64,000 bases of DNA from Caproiciproducens sp. NJN-50. Its GTDB lineage: Bacteria; Bacillota; Clostridia; Oscillospirales; Acutalibacteraceae. Under the pieces are notes generated by a model. The model was not told the origin of the DNA and ran no database searches. It saw only the letters and a list, made by a program, of their open reading frames with translations. Below are positions 52,013 through 64,000 of the stretch, in pieces. Made by a program: the position numbers and the translations under genes. Where the stretch lies: assembly GCF_004103755.1 (NCBI RefSeq), contig NZ_CP035283.1:372001-436000 (forward strand). The letters run 5' to 3'. Each line of letters begins with the position of its first letter. Position 1 is the stretch's first letter.

Positions 52013-52769
52013 AGAGTACAGAAGACGCAGATACGGACGAAGGGTACGGAGAAACCGTTTTTTCTTATTGCTTGGCTGTGGATTGGTAATGACGGCGGCG
52101 CTCGGATTTATCAATGCCATTCAAAAAAATCTTATCACGATACCACGTAGTGATCAGAGCATTCAAAAGAAGATCATTGACGTACCGTACATCAGTCAGC
52201 AGGGTACTTTGGCGACAGGGTGCGAATTGGTCAGTTCCATGATGATTTTAAAGTATTACGGCTATGACGTCACAGCGGACGAGATCATAAGACGGACACC
52301 TCAGTCGGATTTAACACAGTCAAATAATGGGCTGACAGGAGCTCATCCCTCTGAGGCGTTTATTGGGGATCCCCACTCTCCCAACGGATTTGGCTGTTAT
52401 GCGCCGGTGATCGCCTCCGTGATGAATTCGTTTTTTGAAAGGGATGGAACCAAGAAAGCCGTTGATGTGACAGGTACGGATTTGGAATCTTTGATACATA
52501 ACTATATTGAGCATGACACTCCTGTTATCATCTGGGCGACAAGCAATATGAAGCAACCCAGGGCGGGAAAAAGCTGGACTATAGAAAATACCGGAGATAC
52601 TTTTCAATGGATTTCGGGGGAGCATTGCCTCGTGCTGGTTGGATATGATCAGGACAGTTACTATTTCAATGATCCTTATGAATCAAACGGCTTGATTGCC
52701 TTTGAAAAAGGCATAGTAGAGGACCGTTTTCAAACGTTGGGACAGCAAGCGGTCGTGGTGAGTTCTTGA
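51951..52769 (+). CDS. C39-family peptidase, 5' end altered by the insertion sequence
   Basis: After the IS the frame reads YRRRRYGRRVRRNR, a membrane anchor FLLLGCGLVMTAALGFINA, then a papain-like domain with the catalytic Cys in LATGCELVSSMMILKYYG and His in GEHCLVLVGYD. Without the IS, a TTG at about 50922 would start the protein as MAEYRRRR, so the element appears to have split codon 3. The IS end supplies an in-frame ATG at 51951 that could restore a start with 21-22 extra residues. Predicted to be an extracellular, membrane-anchored cysteine peptidase; whether it is still expressed is open. Confidence 0.65.
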   Translation: MDLAFCGLFLPSCCTCYFNSPEYRRRRYGRRVRRNRFFLLLGCGLVMTAALGFINAIQKNLITIPRSDQSIQKKIIDVPYISQQGTLATGCELVSSMMILKYYGYDVTADEIIRRTPQSDLTQSNNGLTGAHPSEAFIGDPHSPNGFGCYAPVIASVMNSFFERDGTKKAVDVTGTDLESLIHNYIEHDTPVIIWATSNMKQPRAGKSWTIENTGDTFQWISGEHCLVLVGYDQDSYYFNDPYESNGLIAFEKGIVEDRFQTLGQQAVVVSS

Positions 52770-52781
52770 AGTTATAACTGA

Positions 52782-53131
52782 TCGAGGTGACAGGACTTGA
52801 AGGCAGTGCAGTTCAGGGCCGCGTTCCGCGTGCCCCTGCTCCGGGAGTCAGAAGAGGTTTCCTGTTTTTGGTCCTCCGGGCTGCACCGGCAGGTTCTCGC
52901 CTGCCGCGCACAACGAAAAAGGCCGCCCGGCCACAAGGGCCGGACCGCCTTTTTGGTCGAGGTGACAGGACTTGAAGGCAGTGCAGTTCAGGGCCGCGTT
53001 CCGCGTGCCCCTGCTCCGGGAGTCAGAAGAGGTTTCCTGTTTTCGGTCCTCCGGGCTGCACCGGCAGGTTCTCGCCTGCCGTGCACAACGAAAAAGGCCG
53101 CCCGGCCACAAGGGCCGGACCGCCTTTTTGG
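52782..53131 (-). repeat. Tandem array of 175-bp units built on the tRNA-Pro 3' end
   Basis: Two nearly identical 175-bp units precede the tRNA-Pro gene on the plus strand (downstream of it in its own direction). Each begins with the complement of the last 19-20 bases of tRNA-Pro (at 52782 and 52957; the true gene end is at 53132). Each contains a strong terminator for minus-strand transcripts (GGCGGTCCGGCCC...GGGCGGCC with T's) and a CCTGCCGG-type hairpin. Confidence 0.95.
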
Positions 53132-53204
53132 TCGAGGTGACAGGACTTGAACCTGCGACATCCTGCTCCCAAAGCAGGCGCGCTACCAACTGCGCTACAC
53201 CTCG
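53129..53204 (-). tRNA. tRNA-Pro (anticodon TGG)
   Basis: On the minus strand acceptor CGAGGTG pairs with CACCTCG, the anticodon stem CCTGC/GCAGG encloses TTTGGGA, the T-arm is CAGGTTCAAGTCCTG, and CCA is encoded. It marks the right border of the mosaic accessory region. Confidence 0.97.
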
Positions 53205-53381
53205 AAAATTCATTTGGCTTTCCCAATTATAGGGGAAACAGTCAGGGATGTCAAGATGGTGCCGGCTGTAAATAGAAAATGAAATTTTTCTAAAATTTTG
53301 ATTCAAAGGTCATGGTTTGTCTATATCTATGCTATAATGAAACCATAAGCATTAAGGAATGAAAGTACAGGAGGGCTGAAC

Positions 53382-54848
53382 TTGAAACTCAGAACTTATC
53401 GCCGCCGCGGTATTGCGGCTTTATTGGTTTGCGCTCTGGCGCTTCAATTGACCGGGTGTGCAGCATCCGGACGTCTGACGTCCGCCGTTCCATCGTCTGC
53501 TGTGACGCAGGCTTCTTCCCGGGTGCCCTCCTCTTCTTCCGCTGCGGAGTCTTCGCCCTCCTCTTCTTCCGCTTTGCTGAATTCGTCGTCGGCTTCTTCG
53601 GCCTCGTCTTCCGTCCGTAAACAGACTGCATCCGTGAAAAGTGAAGTGAAAATTCCCCTGCAAGTATCGGAGACGAAAAAATCGCAGACGGTGGAACGGA
53701 AAAGCGTGCAAAAACGCGCCTTTTCGTCGGGCGGCTACTCTACGGTGGCCCAGACCGGCGGCTACCAGTCCTTGAAGACCGATGCGGAAAGAACCCTGTA
53801 TCAAATGATCGGGGACAGTGTGTATCAGGTGGCGGTTTCAAAAACGGAACAAGGTTATGCTCCGACCGGGCAGATCGCCGTTCCGGGAAAGCTGACGGAG
53901 GCTCAGATCCGTTTGGTGACGACGGCTTATCTGGACGATCATCCCGAGGTATTCTGGATCGCCAATGCTTATTCATATGGATACCGGAACAACCAGACGA
54001 TTTTGCAGCTTTACTCAGAGTTGACGCAGAGCGAATGCAATACCGCCCTTCTGGCATTCAATGGAAAGATACAATCCATCGTTCAGTCGATTCCATCCGG
54101 CCTGAGTGAATTCGACCGCGAAGAATACCTGTTTGATTACATAACGAATGCCTGTACCTATGACAGCGCGGCGGTAAATGACAGCAGCGACTGGAAAGCC
54201 TTTACGGCCTATGGCACCTTGATGGACGGAAAGTCGGTGTGCGAAGGTTACTCCAGAGCCATGCTGCTGCTCTGCGGTTATGCCGGCCTCTCCACCGTTC
54301 TGATCCGAGGGACCGGCAGCGGTGTTGGCCACATGTGGAATGGGATTAAAATCGACGGGAACTGGTATCACATCGACCTGACCTGGTGCGACAGCACGAA
54401 ACTGATCTATAACTATTTCAATATTGATGATCAGACGATCAAACTGACGCATGTCATTGCACCTGCCGCTTCCTCTTTGACGGATGCCCAGATCTGCGGT
54501 GACAGTTCGATCTATAATCTGACCCTTCCCGTTTGTTCTTCCATGAAAGAAAATTATTTTATTGAAAAAGGAATTGTGATTTCAACGCTGAATGATTCCG
54601 GAGACAGCGCGGTTGTTTCCGCTATCGCGGCGGAAATGAAATCCAAAAAAGCGACGCTGGCATTCCGAATTGCTTCCGGCGATTACGATGGGACGGTAAA
54701 AGGGCTGACTTCCGCGTCGCCGTTCAAAATGGCGGCTTATCTTCAGAAAGGCGCCGCGGCTGCAGGGGTATCCCTGAACCCGAAGGATATCTCTTACGTG
54801 ACGGATCAATCCGATTCGGGCTTGAATGTCTTTGTCTCTTACCAGTAA
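53382..54848 (+). CDS. Transglutaminase-like lipoprotein
   Basis: This 488-residue protein has a lipoprotein signal peptide (LLVCALALQLTGCAAS, lipobox LTGC, Cys about 26), a long Ser/Ala-rich linker (to about 85) and a transglutaminase-like domain. The triad is Cys about 287 (GKSVCEGYSRA), His about 317 (GVGHMWNGIK) and Asp about 332 (WYHIDLTWCD). Such surface proteins act as peptidases or in wall-linked processing. The TTG at 53382 has AGGAGGG upstream. A TATAAT at about 53333 probably serves as its -10 box. Confidence 0.85.
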   Translation: MKLRTYRRRGIAALLVCALALQLTGCAASGRLTSAVPSSAVTQASSRVPSSSSAAESSPSSSSALLNSSSASSASSSVRKQTASVKSEVKIPLQVSETKKSQTVERKSVQKRAFSSGGYSTVAQTGGYQSLKTDAERTLYQMIGDSVYQVAVSKTEQGYAPTGQIAVPGKLTEAQIRLVTTAYLDDHPEVFWIANAYSYGYRNNQTILQLYSELTQSECNTALLAFNGKIQSIVQSIPSGLSEFDREEYLFDYITNACTYDSAAVNDSSDWKAFTAYGTLMDGKSVCEGYSRAMLLLCGYAGLSTVLIRGTGSGVGHMWNGIKIDGNWYHIDLTWCDSTKLIYNYFNIDDQTIKLTHVIAPAASSLTDAQICGDSSIYNLTLPVCSSMKENYFIEKGIVISTLNDSGDSAVVSAIAAEMKSKKATLAFRIASGDYDGTVKGLTSASPFKMAAYLQKGAAAAGVSLNPKDISYVTDQSDSGLNVFVSYQ

Positions 54849-54892
54849 GGACGGCCTTAAAAAGAAAGCTGCAAAAAAAATGAAAAAAAGGG

Positions 54893-54921
54893 TTGACAAG
54901 AGGAGGTTGTTTTGGTATTAT
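54893..54921 (+). promoter_or_regulatory. rRNA operon promoter
   Basis: TTGACA (54893-54898) and TATTAT (54916-54921) with a 17-bp spacer, preceded by an A-rich stretch resembling an UP element. It lies about 255 bp before the mature 16S end. Confidence 0.8.
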
Positions 54922-55176
54922 AGTGAAGCGCCTTGCGAAAGGGGCGCTGCGGAAAGAGGGTCTGAAAGGGCCGGGAAGCCGCATGGGACCTTGAAAATTA
55001 AACAACGAGAGACAGAAGAAGGAACCCGTAAAGGACGAGAGTGAAAAGTACTTTCGGACAAAAAGAGACGGAAAACTCTTTCAAAAAAATCACAAGCGAT
55101 ACGTTAGTGTATCGGACTTTAAGAGCCGAAGACGCTCTAAAAGAGATATAAACGCCGGAAGGCGAATATATACCAA
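54922..55176 (+). other. rRNA operon leader
   Basis: This transcribed leader carries ACTCTTTCAA at about 55075, similar to boxA antitermination signals, and complementary segments expected to form the 16S processing stem. No gene is seen. Confidence 0.55.
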
Positions 55177-56941
<1,765 letters not shown>

Positions 56942-57017
56942 GGGGGTATAGCTCAGCTGGGAGAGCGCCTGCTTTGCAAGCAGGAGGTCAACGGTTCGAT
57001 CCCGTTTATCTCCACCA
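56942..57017 (+). tRNA. tRNA-Ala (anticodon TGC)
   Basis: Acceptor GGGGGTA pairs with TATCTCC, the anticodon arm is CCTGC TTTGCAA GCAGG, and CCA is encoded. It lies in the 16S-23S spacer. Confidence 0.97.
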
Positions 57018-57195
57018 CGGACAGACGTCCGTTTCGTCGCGCACAGAACGGGCTGGAAACAGCCGGCAGAGTGCCCGCGCAACAGAAGGAAGTCCGAAAA
57101 GTGAACAGGGTGAAGGGTAAGAACCTGAAACCGGCGTTGGAAATGCGAAGGATTGGGGATCAAACCTCTAGCCAGAGCGTCCGACAACAAAATAT

Positions 57196-57272
<77 letters not shown>

Positions 57273-57776
57273 GCGCACGACAGTGCGCTCGGGATTAATC
57301 CATACGAGAACCACATAAGCCATTCAGGCAGAGTGTGACTCGAGGATTAAGCCCACCAGCAGACTGAGTCTGCATGCACGGCCCGCCGTGAAGAAAAGAG
57401 CGGGAGACAAACTGAATCGGGCGGGACAGTCGGAAGACGCTCCCAAAAGGTTCACAATTACATATGGTATTTTGAATCCGCGACCGTGAGTCAGGGAAAC
57501 CGACGGGCGAGAGCGCGACGAGAGACACTGTGTGTCAATACATATGATGTTCCGGTTCATGAAAGTGAAAAGGAATGTTGTGTGTAATCTGCAGGCTGGT
57601 AAAGGTCGCGGCAGGTAAGGTTCTTTGAACTGAAAGCTGACCCGCGACGTGCGTCAACCTCAGGTTGTACCTTGAAAACTGAATAAAGCGAGAAGCAGAT
57701 AAAGCGAGAAAAGTTGTTATTCTAAAAGATTAATCTGATAGAAAAACTACAATTTTGAAGAACCAAAAAATCACAT
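57273..57776 (+). other. 16S-23S spacer, last part, with a tRNA-Ile 3'-end copy
   Basis: Holds TTAAGCCCACCAGC at 57347-57360, a copy of the tRNA-Ile end, preceded by TCGAG as in the T-arm. It is followed by a second spacer module with GCACGGCCCGCCG (about 57377) and GGCGGGACAGTC (about 57420). The 23S processing stem lies near the right end. No gene is seen; 57018-57195 between the two tRNAs is likewise empty. Confidence 0.7.
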
Positions 57777-60714
<2,938 letters not shown>

Positions 60715-60865
60715 ATATTTTTGGTTTGCCCGTTCAAGTTCGCTTTTCCCTTCTCAGTCTTTATTCAGTTTTGAAGGTACGATATGTATCTGAAAAAACA
60801 GTGCGGGAAAACCCCGTAAGCCGATGGCATGATCGCCGGAGGCGCGTGCCGACCGCATGGTCTAT

Positions 60866-60941
60866 GCACCATTAGCTCAGTTGGTAGAGCACCTGACTCT
60901 TAATCAGGGTGTCCCGGGTTCGAATCCCTGATGGTGCACCA
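60866..60941 (+). tRNA. tRNA-Lys (anticodon CTT)
   Basis: Acceptor GCACCAT pairs with ATGGTGC, the anticodon stem CCTGA/TCAGG encloses CTCTTAA, and CCA is encoded. It lies between 23S and 5S. Confidence 0.96.
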
Positions 60942-61009
60942 AAAGGTAAGCCGGAAAAGGGGTCAGGGACCCTGACTTCCGGACCGGCCGAAAGTGTCGG
61001 ATTTGATAT

Positions 61010-61084
61010 GGCCCGTTGGTCAAGTGGTTAAGACAGCGGCCTCTCACGCCGTTAACGTGGGTTCGAATCCCGCACGGGTCACCA
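61010..61084 (+). tRNA. tRNA-Glu (anticodon CTC)
   Basis: Acceptor GGCCCGT pairs with ACGGGTC, the anticodon loop is CTCTCAC, and CCA is encoded. Its last 20 bases before the final CA recur 153 bp downstream. Confidence 0.95.
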
Positions 61085-61215
61085 AGATTTCTAGAATTCT
61101 AAAGCGGATTCGAACTCGAGAGGGTCTGAGCGTTAAGAAGTTTTGCCGGTGGTAGAACTTTAGCGAAGAGTGGTGAAGCGCGAAAGTGCAAGCCGGAAGG
61201 ATGCGGAGCATCCGG

Positions 61216-61235
61216 TCGAATCCCGCACGGGTCAC
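61216..61235 (+). repeat. Extra copy of the tRNA-Glu 3' end
   Basis: TCGAATCCCGCACGGGTCAC matches 61063-61082 of tRNA-Glu exactly. It lacks the rest of the tRNA and the full CCA and stands just before 5S rRNA. The interval 61085-61215 is otherwise without a feature. Confidence 0.92.
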
Positions 61236-61273
61236 AGGATTGGTGTTTGATAATTCAATAGGTTGGAATTTAG

Positions 61274-61386
<113 letters not shown>

Positions 61387-61397
61387 CATTTTCATAT

Positions 61398-61473
61398 TCC
61401 TCGTTAGCTCAGCTGGTAGAGCATGCGGCTGTTAACCGCAGGGTCGTTGGTTCGAGTCCAACACGGGGAGCCA
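61398..61473 (+). tRNA. tRNA-Asn (anticodon GTT)
   Basis: Acceptor TCCTCGT pairs with ACGGGGA, the anticodon loop is CTGTTAA, and CCA is encoded. Last gene of the rRNA operon. Confidence 0.96.
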
Positions 61474-61477
61474 AAAT

Positions 61478-61513
61478 CAGCAGTTCATGCAGAGCATGGG
61501 CTGCTGTTTTTTT
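61478..61513 (+). terminator. rRNA operon terminator
   Basis: CAGCAGTTCATGC (61478-61490) pairs with GCATGGGCTGCTG (61494-61506), then seven T's. Confidence 0.9.
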
Positions 61514-61578
61514 CTTGCGGCTTTAGCAATAAAAGAACCACTAGCTTTGCAGGTGAGATGAGAATCTTTAGATACAAG

Positions 61579-61831
61579 AAAATCTCCTTTTGTTAAAATA
61601 GATGCAGGTCTGCCAACCGCATTAACAACAAAAGGAGATTTTGTCATGAAAGACATACAAAGTTTATCACATTCAAAGTGGAGATGCCAGTATCATATTG
61701 TATTTGCTCCAAAATATCGCGGAAGGGAAATATATGGGCAGATAAAAGCGGGGCGATGTATCCAGGTTGGGCGCACCCGGTGCGGCGGAGTCACTTTTGC
61801 AACAATATGGTTTCAGCCGCGGCCGCCGTAG
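61579..61831 (+). mobile_element. IS200/IS605-type remnant (left end and start of transposase)
   Basis: A perfect 16-bp hairpin (61579-61594 with 61627-61642) pairs off the AAAGGAG ribosome site, as in IS200-type elements where it protects tnpA from stray translation. The ATG at 61646 opens MKDIQSLSHSKWRCQYHIVF and APKYRGREIYGQIKA, the start of a Y1 transposase. Homology ends near 61753; the His-x-His and Tyr motifs and the right end are missing. Confidence 0.8.
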
Positions 61832-61920
61832 GCGAGTCCGGACCGGACGGCTCTGATCGAATTTGGGCCGTTGGTTTGTTTCCATCTGCTCTGTTGCCAG
61901 CCGGTTTGGACTTTATGATA

Positions 61921-62370
61921 TTAGGGCTGACTCAGATACATATTGGGCGGAGCATTATATTCGTCCAGAACATAAAATGTCTGAATGCTGGAAACACCCT
62001 CCATTATACTGAGCTGCCCATGATATTTTTGAAGATTTTCCGAAGAAGTTGCAAATATTTCGATTAAAAAGTCAAACTCTCCTGTTAGATACAAACAATG
62101 GCTCACATACGGCAGGGCGGAGACCTTTTGAAAAAACACTTTATGGTACCTTGAATGCTCCATGGCGATGCCGACCAGCATATGAATATTTAATCCGAAT
62201 GCTTTTGGATTCATTTGCACCGTATAACGCAAAATAACATTATTTAATAATTTATGTATTCTCTCGTTTACGGCTGAGGTTGACAAACAAACCTGCTGTC
62301 CGATCATTGCAGCCGAGGTTCTTGAATTTTCTGATAGAAGATCCAAGATTTTATAATCGATTGCATCCAA
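61921..62370 (-). CDS. Lrp/AsnC-family transcriptional regulator
   Basis: This 149-residue regulator has an N-terminal helix-turn-helix (NSRTSAAMIGQQVCLSTSAV) and a C-terminal RAM domain with GEFDFLIEIFATS. The TTG at 62370 opens the conserved MDAIDYKILDLLSENSR; the ribosome site is weak. Proteins of this kind often respond to amino acids. It lies downstream of the alanine dehydrogenase gene on the same strand and could control it. Confidence 0.85.
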   Translation of the reverse strand: MDAIDYKILDLLSENSRTSAAMIGQQVCLSTSAVNERIHKLLNNVILRYTVQMNPKAFGLNIHMLVGIAMEHSRYHKVFFQKVSALPYVSHCLYLTGEFDFLIEIFATSSENLQKYHGQLSIMEGVSSIQTFYVLDEYNAPPNMYLSQP

Positions 62371-62693
62371 GCGATCCCACTCACTCTCTTCTTATCAAAT
62401 TGGTTATGATGCCCTAGTTATATTTTTGTCGGATTGCCCATGCGGTTGATATACAAGGCAACAAGAGGGATGGGAAATTAAATACCCCTACCGCTGCAAT
62501 TGTTAACTTAATTAGCTTAAGGCCGCATCTCCTTTTGAACATTACAAGCATACACTTTTTAATTTTAAAAAAGTATATAACTTAAGGGATCATTAGTCAA
62601 GATGAAATTTTGTCAAAAAATTGCAATATAACATAAAAGTGATCCACATCAAAATAATTTTTTGTGGATCACTTTTATGTTAGCTTTTTTATT
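62371..62693. other. Intergenic region with a long palindrome
   Basis: Positions 62629-62648 and 62663-62682 form a perfect 20-bp inverted repeat around a 14-nt loop; it begins 11 bp beyond the ald stop codon and probably ends that transcript. The remainder is AT-rich and likely holds the promoter of the Lrp gene. No gene is seen. Confidence 0.7.
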
Positions 62694-63806
62694 TTACAGC
62701 AGCGTGCTGGGATTTGTGTAGTCGAGCTTCAATGCGTCCGAGACGCCGGCAAAGGTACATTTGCCGTCATAGCAGTTTAAACCGCTCATCAATCCTGCGT
62801 CCTCTTTCAACGCGGCCTTCAGTCCTTTATTCGCGATCTTCAGTCCGTATGGAAGCGTTGCATTTGCCAGGGCCAGCGTAGAGGTGCGGGATACGGCGCC
62901 CGGCATATTGGCAACACAATAATGGACAATTTGATCGACAAGGAAAACGGGATCGTCATGCGTGGTGGCATGGGAGGTTTCGAAGCATCCTCCCTGATCA
63001 ATAGCGACGTCGACTAAAACCGCGCCGGGTTTCATCAGTTTCAGGTCATCCCTGCGTACCAGTTTGGGCGTCGCTCTTCCCGGAAGCAAAACCGCGCCGA
63101 TCACGACATCCGCTTTTGAAATTGCCGACAGAACGTTGGCACGGGTACTGTACAATGTGGTGATCTTTCCGAAGAAAATATCGTCCAGATACGCAAGCCG
63201 TTTGGCGCTGATGTCAAGCACCGTTACATTTGCCCCCATGCCGACGGCCATTTTGCAGGCGTTTGTACCTACGCCGCCGCCGCCCAGGATCACGATGTTG
63301 CCGCGCTCCACTCCAGGAACGCCGGCCAGCAGCGTGCCCCTGCCGCCGAATGTTTTTTCCAGATATTTTGCGCCCTGCTGAACGGAAAGCCGCCCCGCGA
63401 TTTCACTCATGGGGAGCAGACAGGGAAGACCGCCATTGGCGTCAAAAATCGTTTCAAATGCAACAGCCCGGACTTTTGACTTTAATAAAGCCTCTGTGAG
63501 AGGACGATCTGCGGCTAAATGAAAATAGGTGTAAATAGTCTGGCCTTCTCGAAAATACGGATACTCTTTTTGGATGGGTTCCTTTACTTTGTAAATCATG
63601 TCGGCTTTTTCCCACACATCCGCTGCTTTGCCCAGGATCTGCGCGCCGGCGTCCCGGTATTCTTTGTCGGTAAAACCGGAGCCCAGGCCCGCGTTTGTCT
63701 CTACCAGCACGGTGTGGCCCGCATCGCAAAACGCTTTTGCGCCGTCCGGTGTCATACCCACGCGGAATTCGTTGTTTTTAATTTCTTTTGGCAAACCGAT
63801 AATCAT
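62694..63806 (-). CDS. ald: Alanine dehydrogenase
   Basis: This 370-residue enzyme interconverts L-alanine and pyruvate plus ammonia with NAD. It shows GLPKEIKNNEFRVGMTP (3-19) with the substrate Arg, YKVKEPIQKEYP with the active-site Lys, YFHLAAD with the catalytic His, and the Rossmann loop VILGGGGVGTNA (about 170-181). The ATG at 63806 is chosen because AAAGGGGGAC lies 6 bp upstream. The enzyme could feed pyruvate or recycle NADH in amino-acid fermentation. Confidence 0.93.
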   Translation of the reverse strand: MIIGLPKEIKNNEFRVGMTPDGAKAFCDAGHTVLVETNAGLGSGFTDKEYRDAGAQILGKAADVWEKADMIYKVKEPIQKEYPYFREGQTIYTYFHLAADRPLTEALLKSKVRAVAFETIFDANGGLPCLLPMSEIAGRLSVQQGAKYLEKTFGGRGTLLAGVPGVERGNIVILGGGGVGTNACKMAVGMGANVTVLDISAKRLAYLDDIFFGKITTLYSTRANVLSAISKADVVIGAVLLPGRATPKLVRRDDLKLMKPGAVLVDVAIDQGGCFETSHATTHDDPVFLVDQIVHYCVANMPGAVSRTSTLALANATLPYGLKIANKGLKAALKEDAGLMSGLNCYDGKCTFAGVSDALKLDYTNPSTLL

Positions 63807-63924
63807 GGAAAGTCCCCCTTTAAAATATATTGTTGCAATGCTTTCTTGAAGCATATCGGAAGCGTAAACATCAAGAGCCAAATCCGCTGCAAAGGAAACG
63901 CCGGTCCCATTGCCCTTGCACGGC

Positions 63925-64000
63925 TTAACTTTCTTTGACTGAAAAATGAGCCTTTGTCATTTTGATGACGACACCGGACAGACCCAGCAATGCGATCAGG
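63925..64000 (-). CDS. C-terminus of an unidentified, probably membrane protein (runs off window)
   Basis: On the minus strand an open frame enters from beyond 64000 and ends at 63925-63927 with a hydrophobic stretch LIALLGLSGVVIK and the tail MTKAHFSVKES. It may be a carrier co-transcribed with ald, but too little is visible to name it. Confidence 0.45.
   Translation of the reverse strand, partial: LIALLGLSGVVIKMTKAHFSVKES

Noticed and set aside
52797..53150. Basic repetitive protein frame through the tRNA-Pro array
   Set aside because: It follows from the repeat and overlaps the terminator stems; no ribosome site or independent support. A protamine-like product as suggested at E. coli tyrT cannot be excluded but is not supported.
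61646..61831. Functional IS200 transposase
   Set aside because: Only the first ~35 residues match; the catalytic motifs and right end are absent.
62629..62682. 20-bp palindrome as an insertion-sequence end
   Set aside because: It is a single hairpin just after the ald stop codon with no transposase nearby; a terminator explains it better.

Overview
The window looks like a chromosomal segment of an anaerobic, moderately GC-rich Firmicute. The 16S rRNA, the clostridial amino-acid reduction genes (2-hydroxyacyl-CoA dehydratase, Etf, acyl-CoA dehydrogenases), the T-box and purine riboswitches and the ECF transporter all point to Clostridia, most likely Oscillospiraceae (Ruminococcaceae). I could not run a 16S search, so the genus is left open.

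Layout. 1-0.39 kb: end of a class B sortase. 0.48-5.2 kb: an operon headed by a guanine-class purine riboswitch, with a phosphoribosyltransferase, a complete ECF transporter (fused ATPases, EcfT, S component) and a creatininase-family amidohydrolase. 5.4-7.2 kb: an ArsB/NhaD-type permease and an unknown protein on the minus strand. 8.0-9.1 kb: a DUF362/ferredoxin protein. 9.2-9.4 kb: a 41-residue two-cysteine peptide gene behind an operator-like palindrome. 9.5-10.4 kb: tRNA-Thr, tRNA-Tyr and a tandem array built on the tRNA-Tyr 3' end. 10.4-24.7 kb: a GntR regulator diverging from a long catabolic operon (dehydratase activator and two subunits, membrane transporter, CoA-transferase, acyl-CoA ligase, two acyl-CoA dehydrogenases, EtfB, ferredoxin-fused EtfA, OFA-type carrier). 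It probably reduces a 2-hydroxy acid to the saturated acid. 25-34 kb: MATE pump, MarR with a heterodimeric ABC exporter, GNAT enzymes, an EamA exporter and a prolyl-tRNA editing protein. 34.2-35.7 kb: an iron-containing alcohol dehydrogenase behind a T-box leader. 35.8-37.6 kb: ammonium transporter and P-II protein. 38.3-42.2 kb: a second DUF362 protein, then a LacI regulator and a sulfatase.

42.5-53.2 kb is a mosaic accessory region. A TetR-controlled drug-efflux gene is cut after about 87 codons and joined to fragments of an integrative element (replication protein, helicase C-terminus, DUF3849, MobC-like protein). Then come a broken type III restriction system, a decayed ABC transporter and an IS30-family element inserted at the start of a C39-peptidase gene. 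The region ends at tRNA-Pro, which carries its own tandem array of tRNA 3' ends. 53.4-54.8 kb encodes a transglutaminase-like lipoprotein. 54.9-61.5 kb is a complete rRNA operon ordered 16S-Ala-Ile-23S-Lys-Glu-5S-Asn. After an IS200 remnant, the window closes with an Lrp-type regulator, alanine dehydrogenase and the tail of an unidentified membrane protein.

The most unusual signal is spread over several loci: four of the eight tRNA genes here (Tyr, Pro, Glu, Ile) are followed by one or more extra copies of their own 3' end. At Tyr and Pro the copies form regular tandem arrays of about 186 and 175 bp that also carry terminator hairpins. This resembles the classical E. coli tyrT repeat locus, but in an unrelated phylum and at several different tRNAs.
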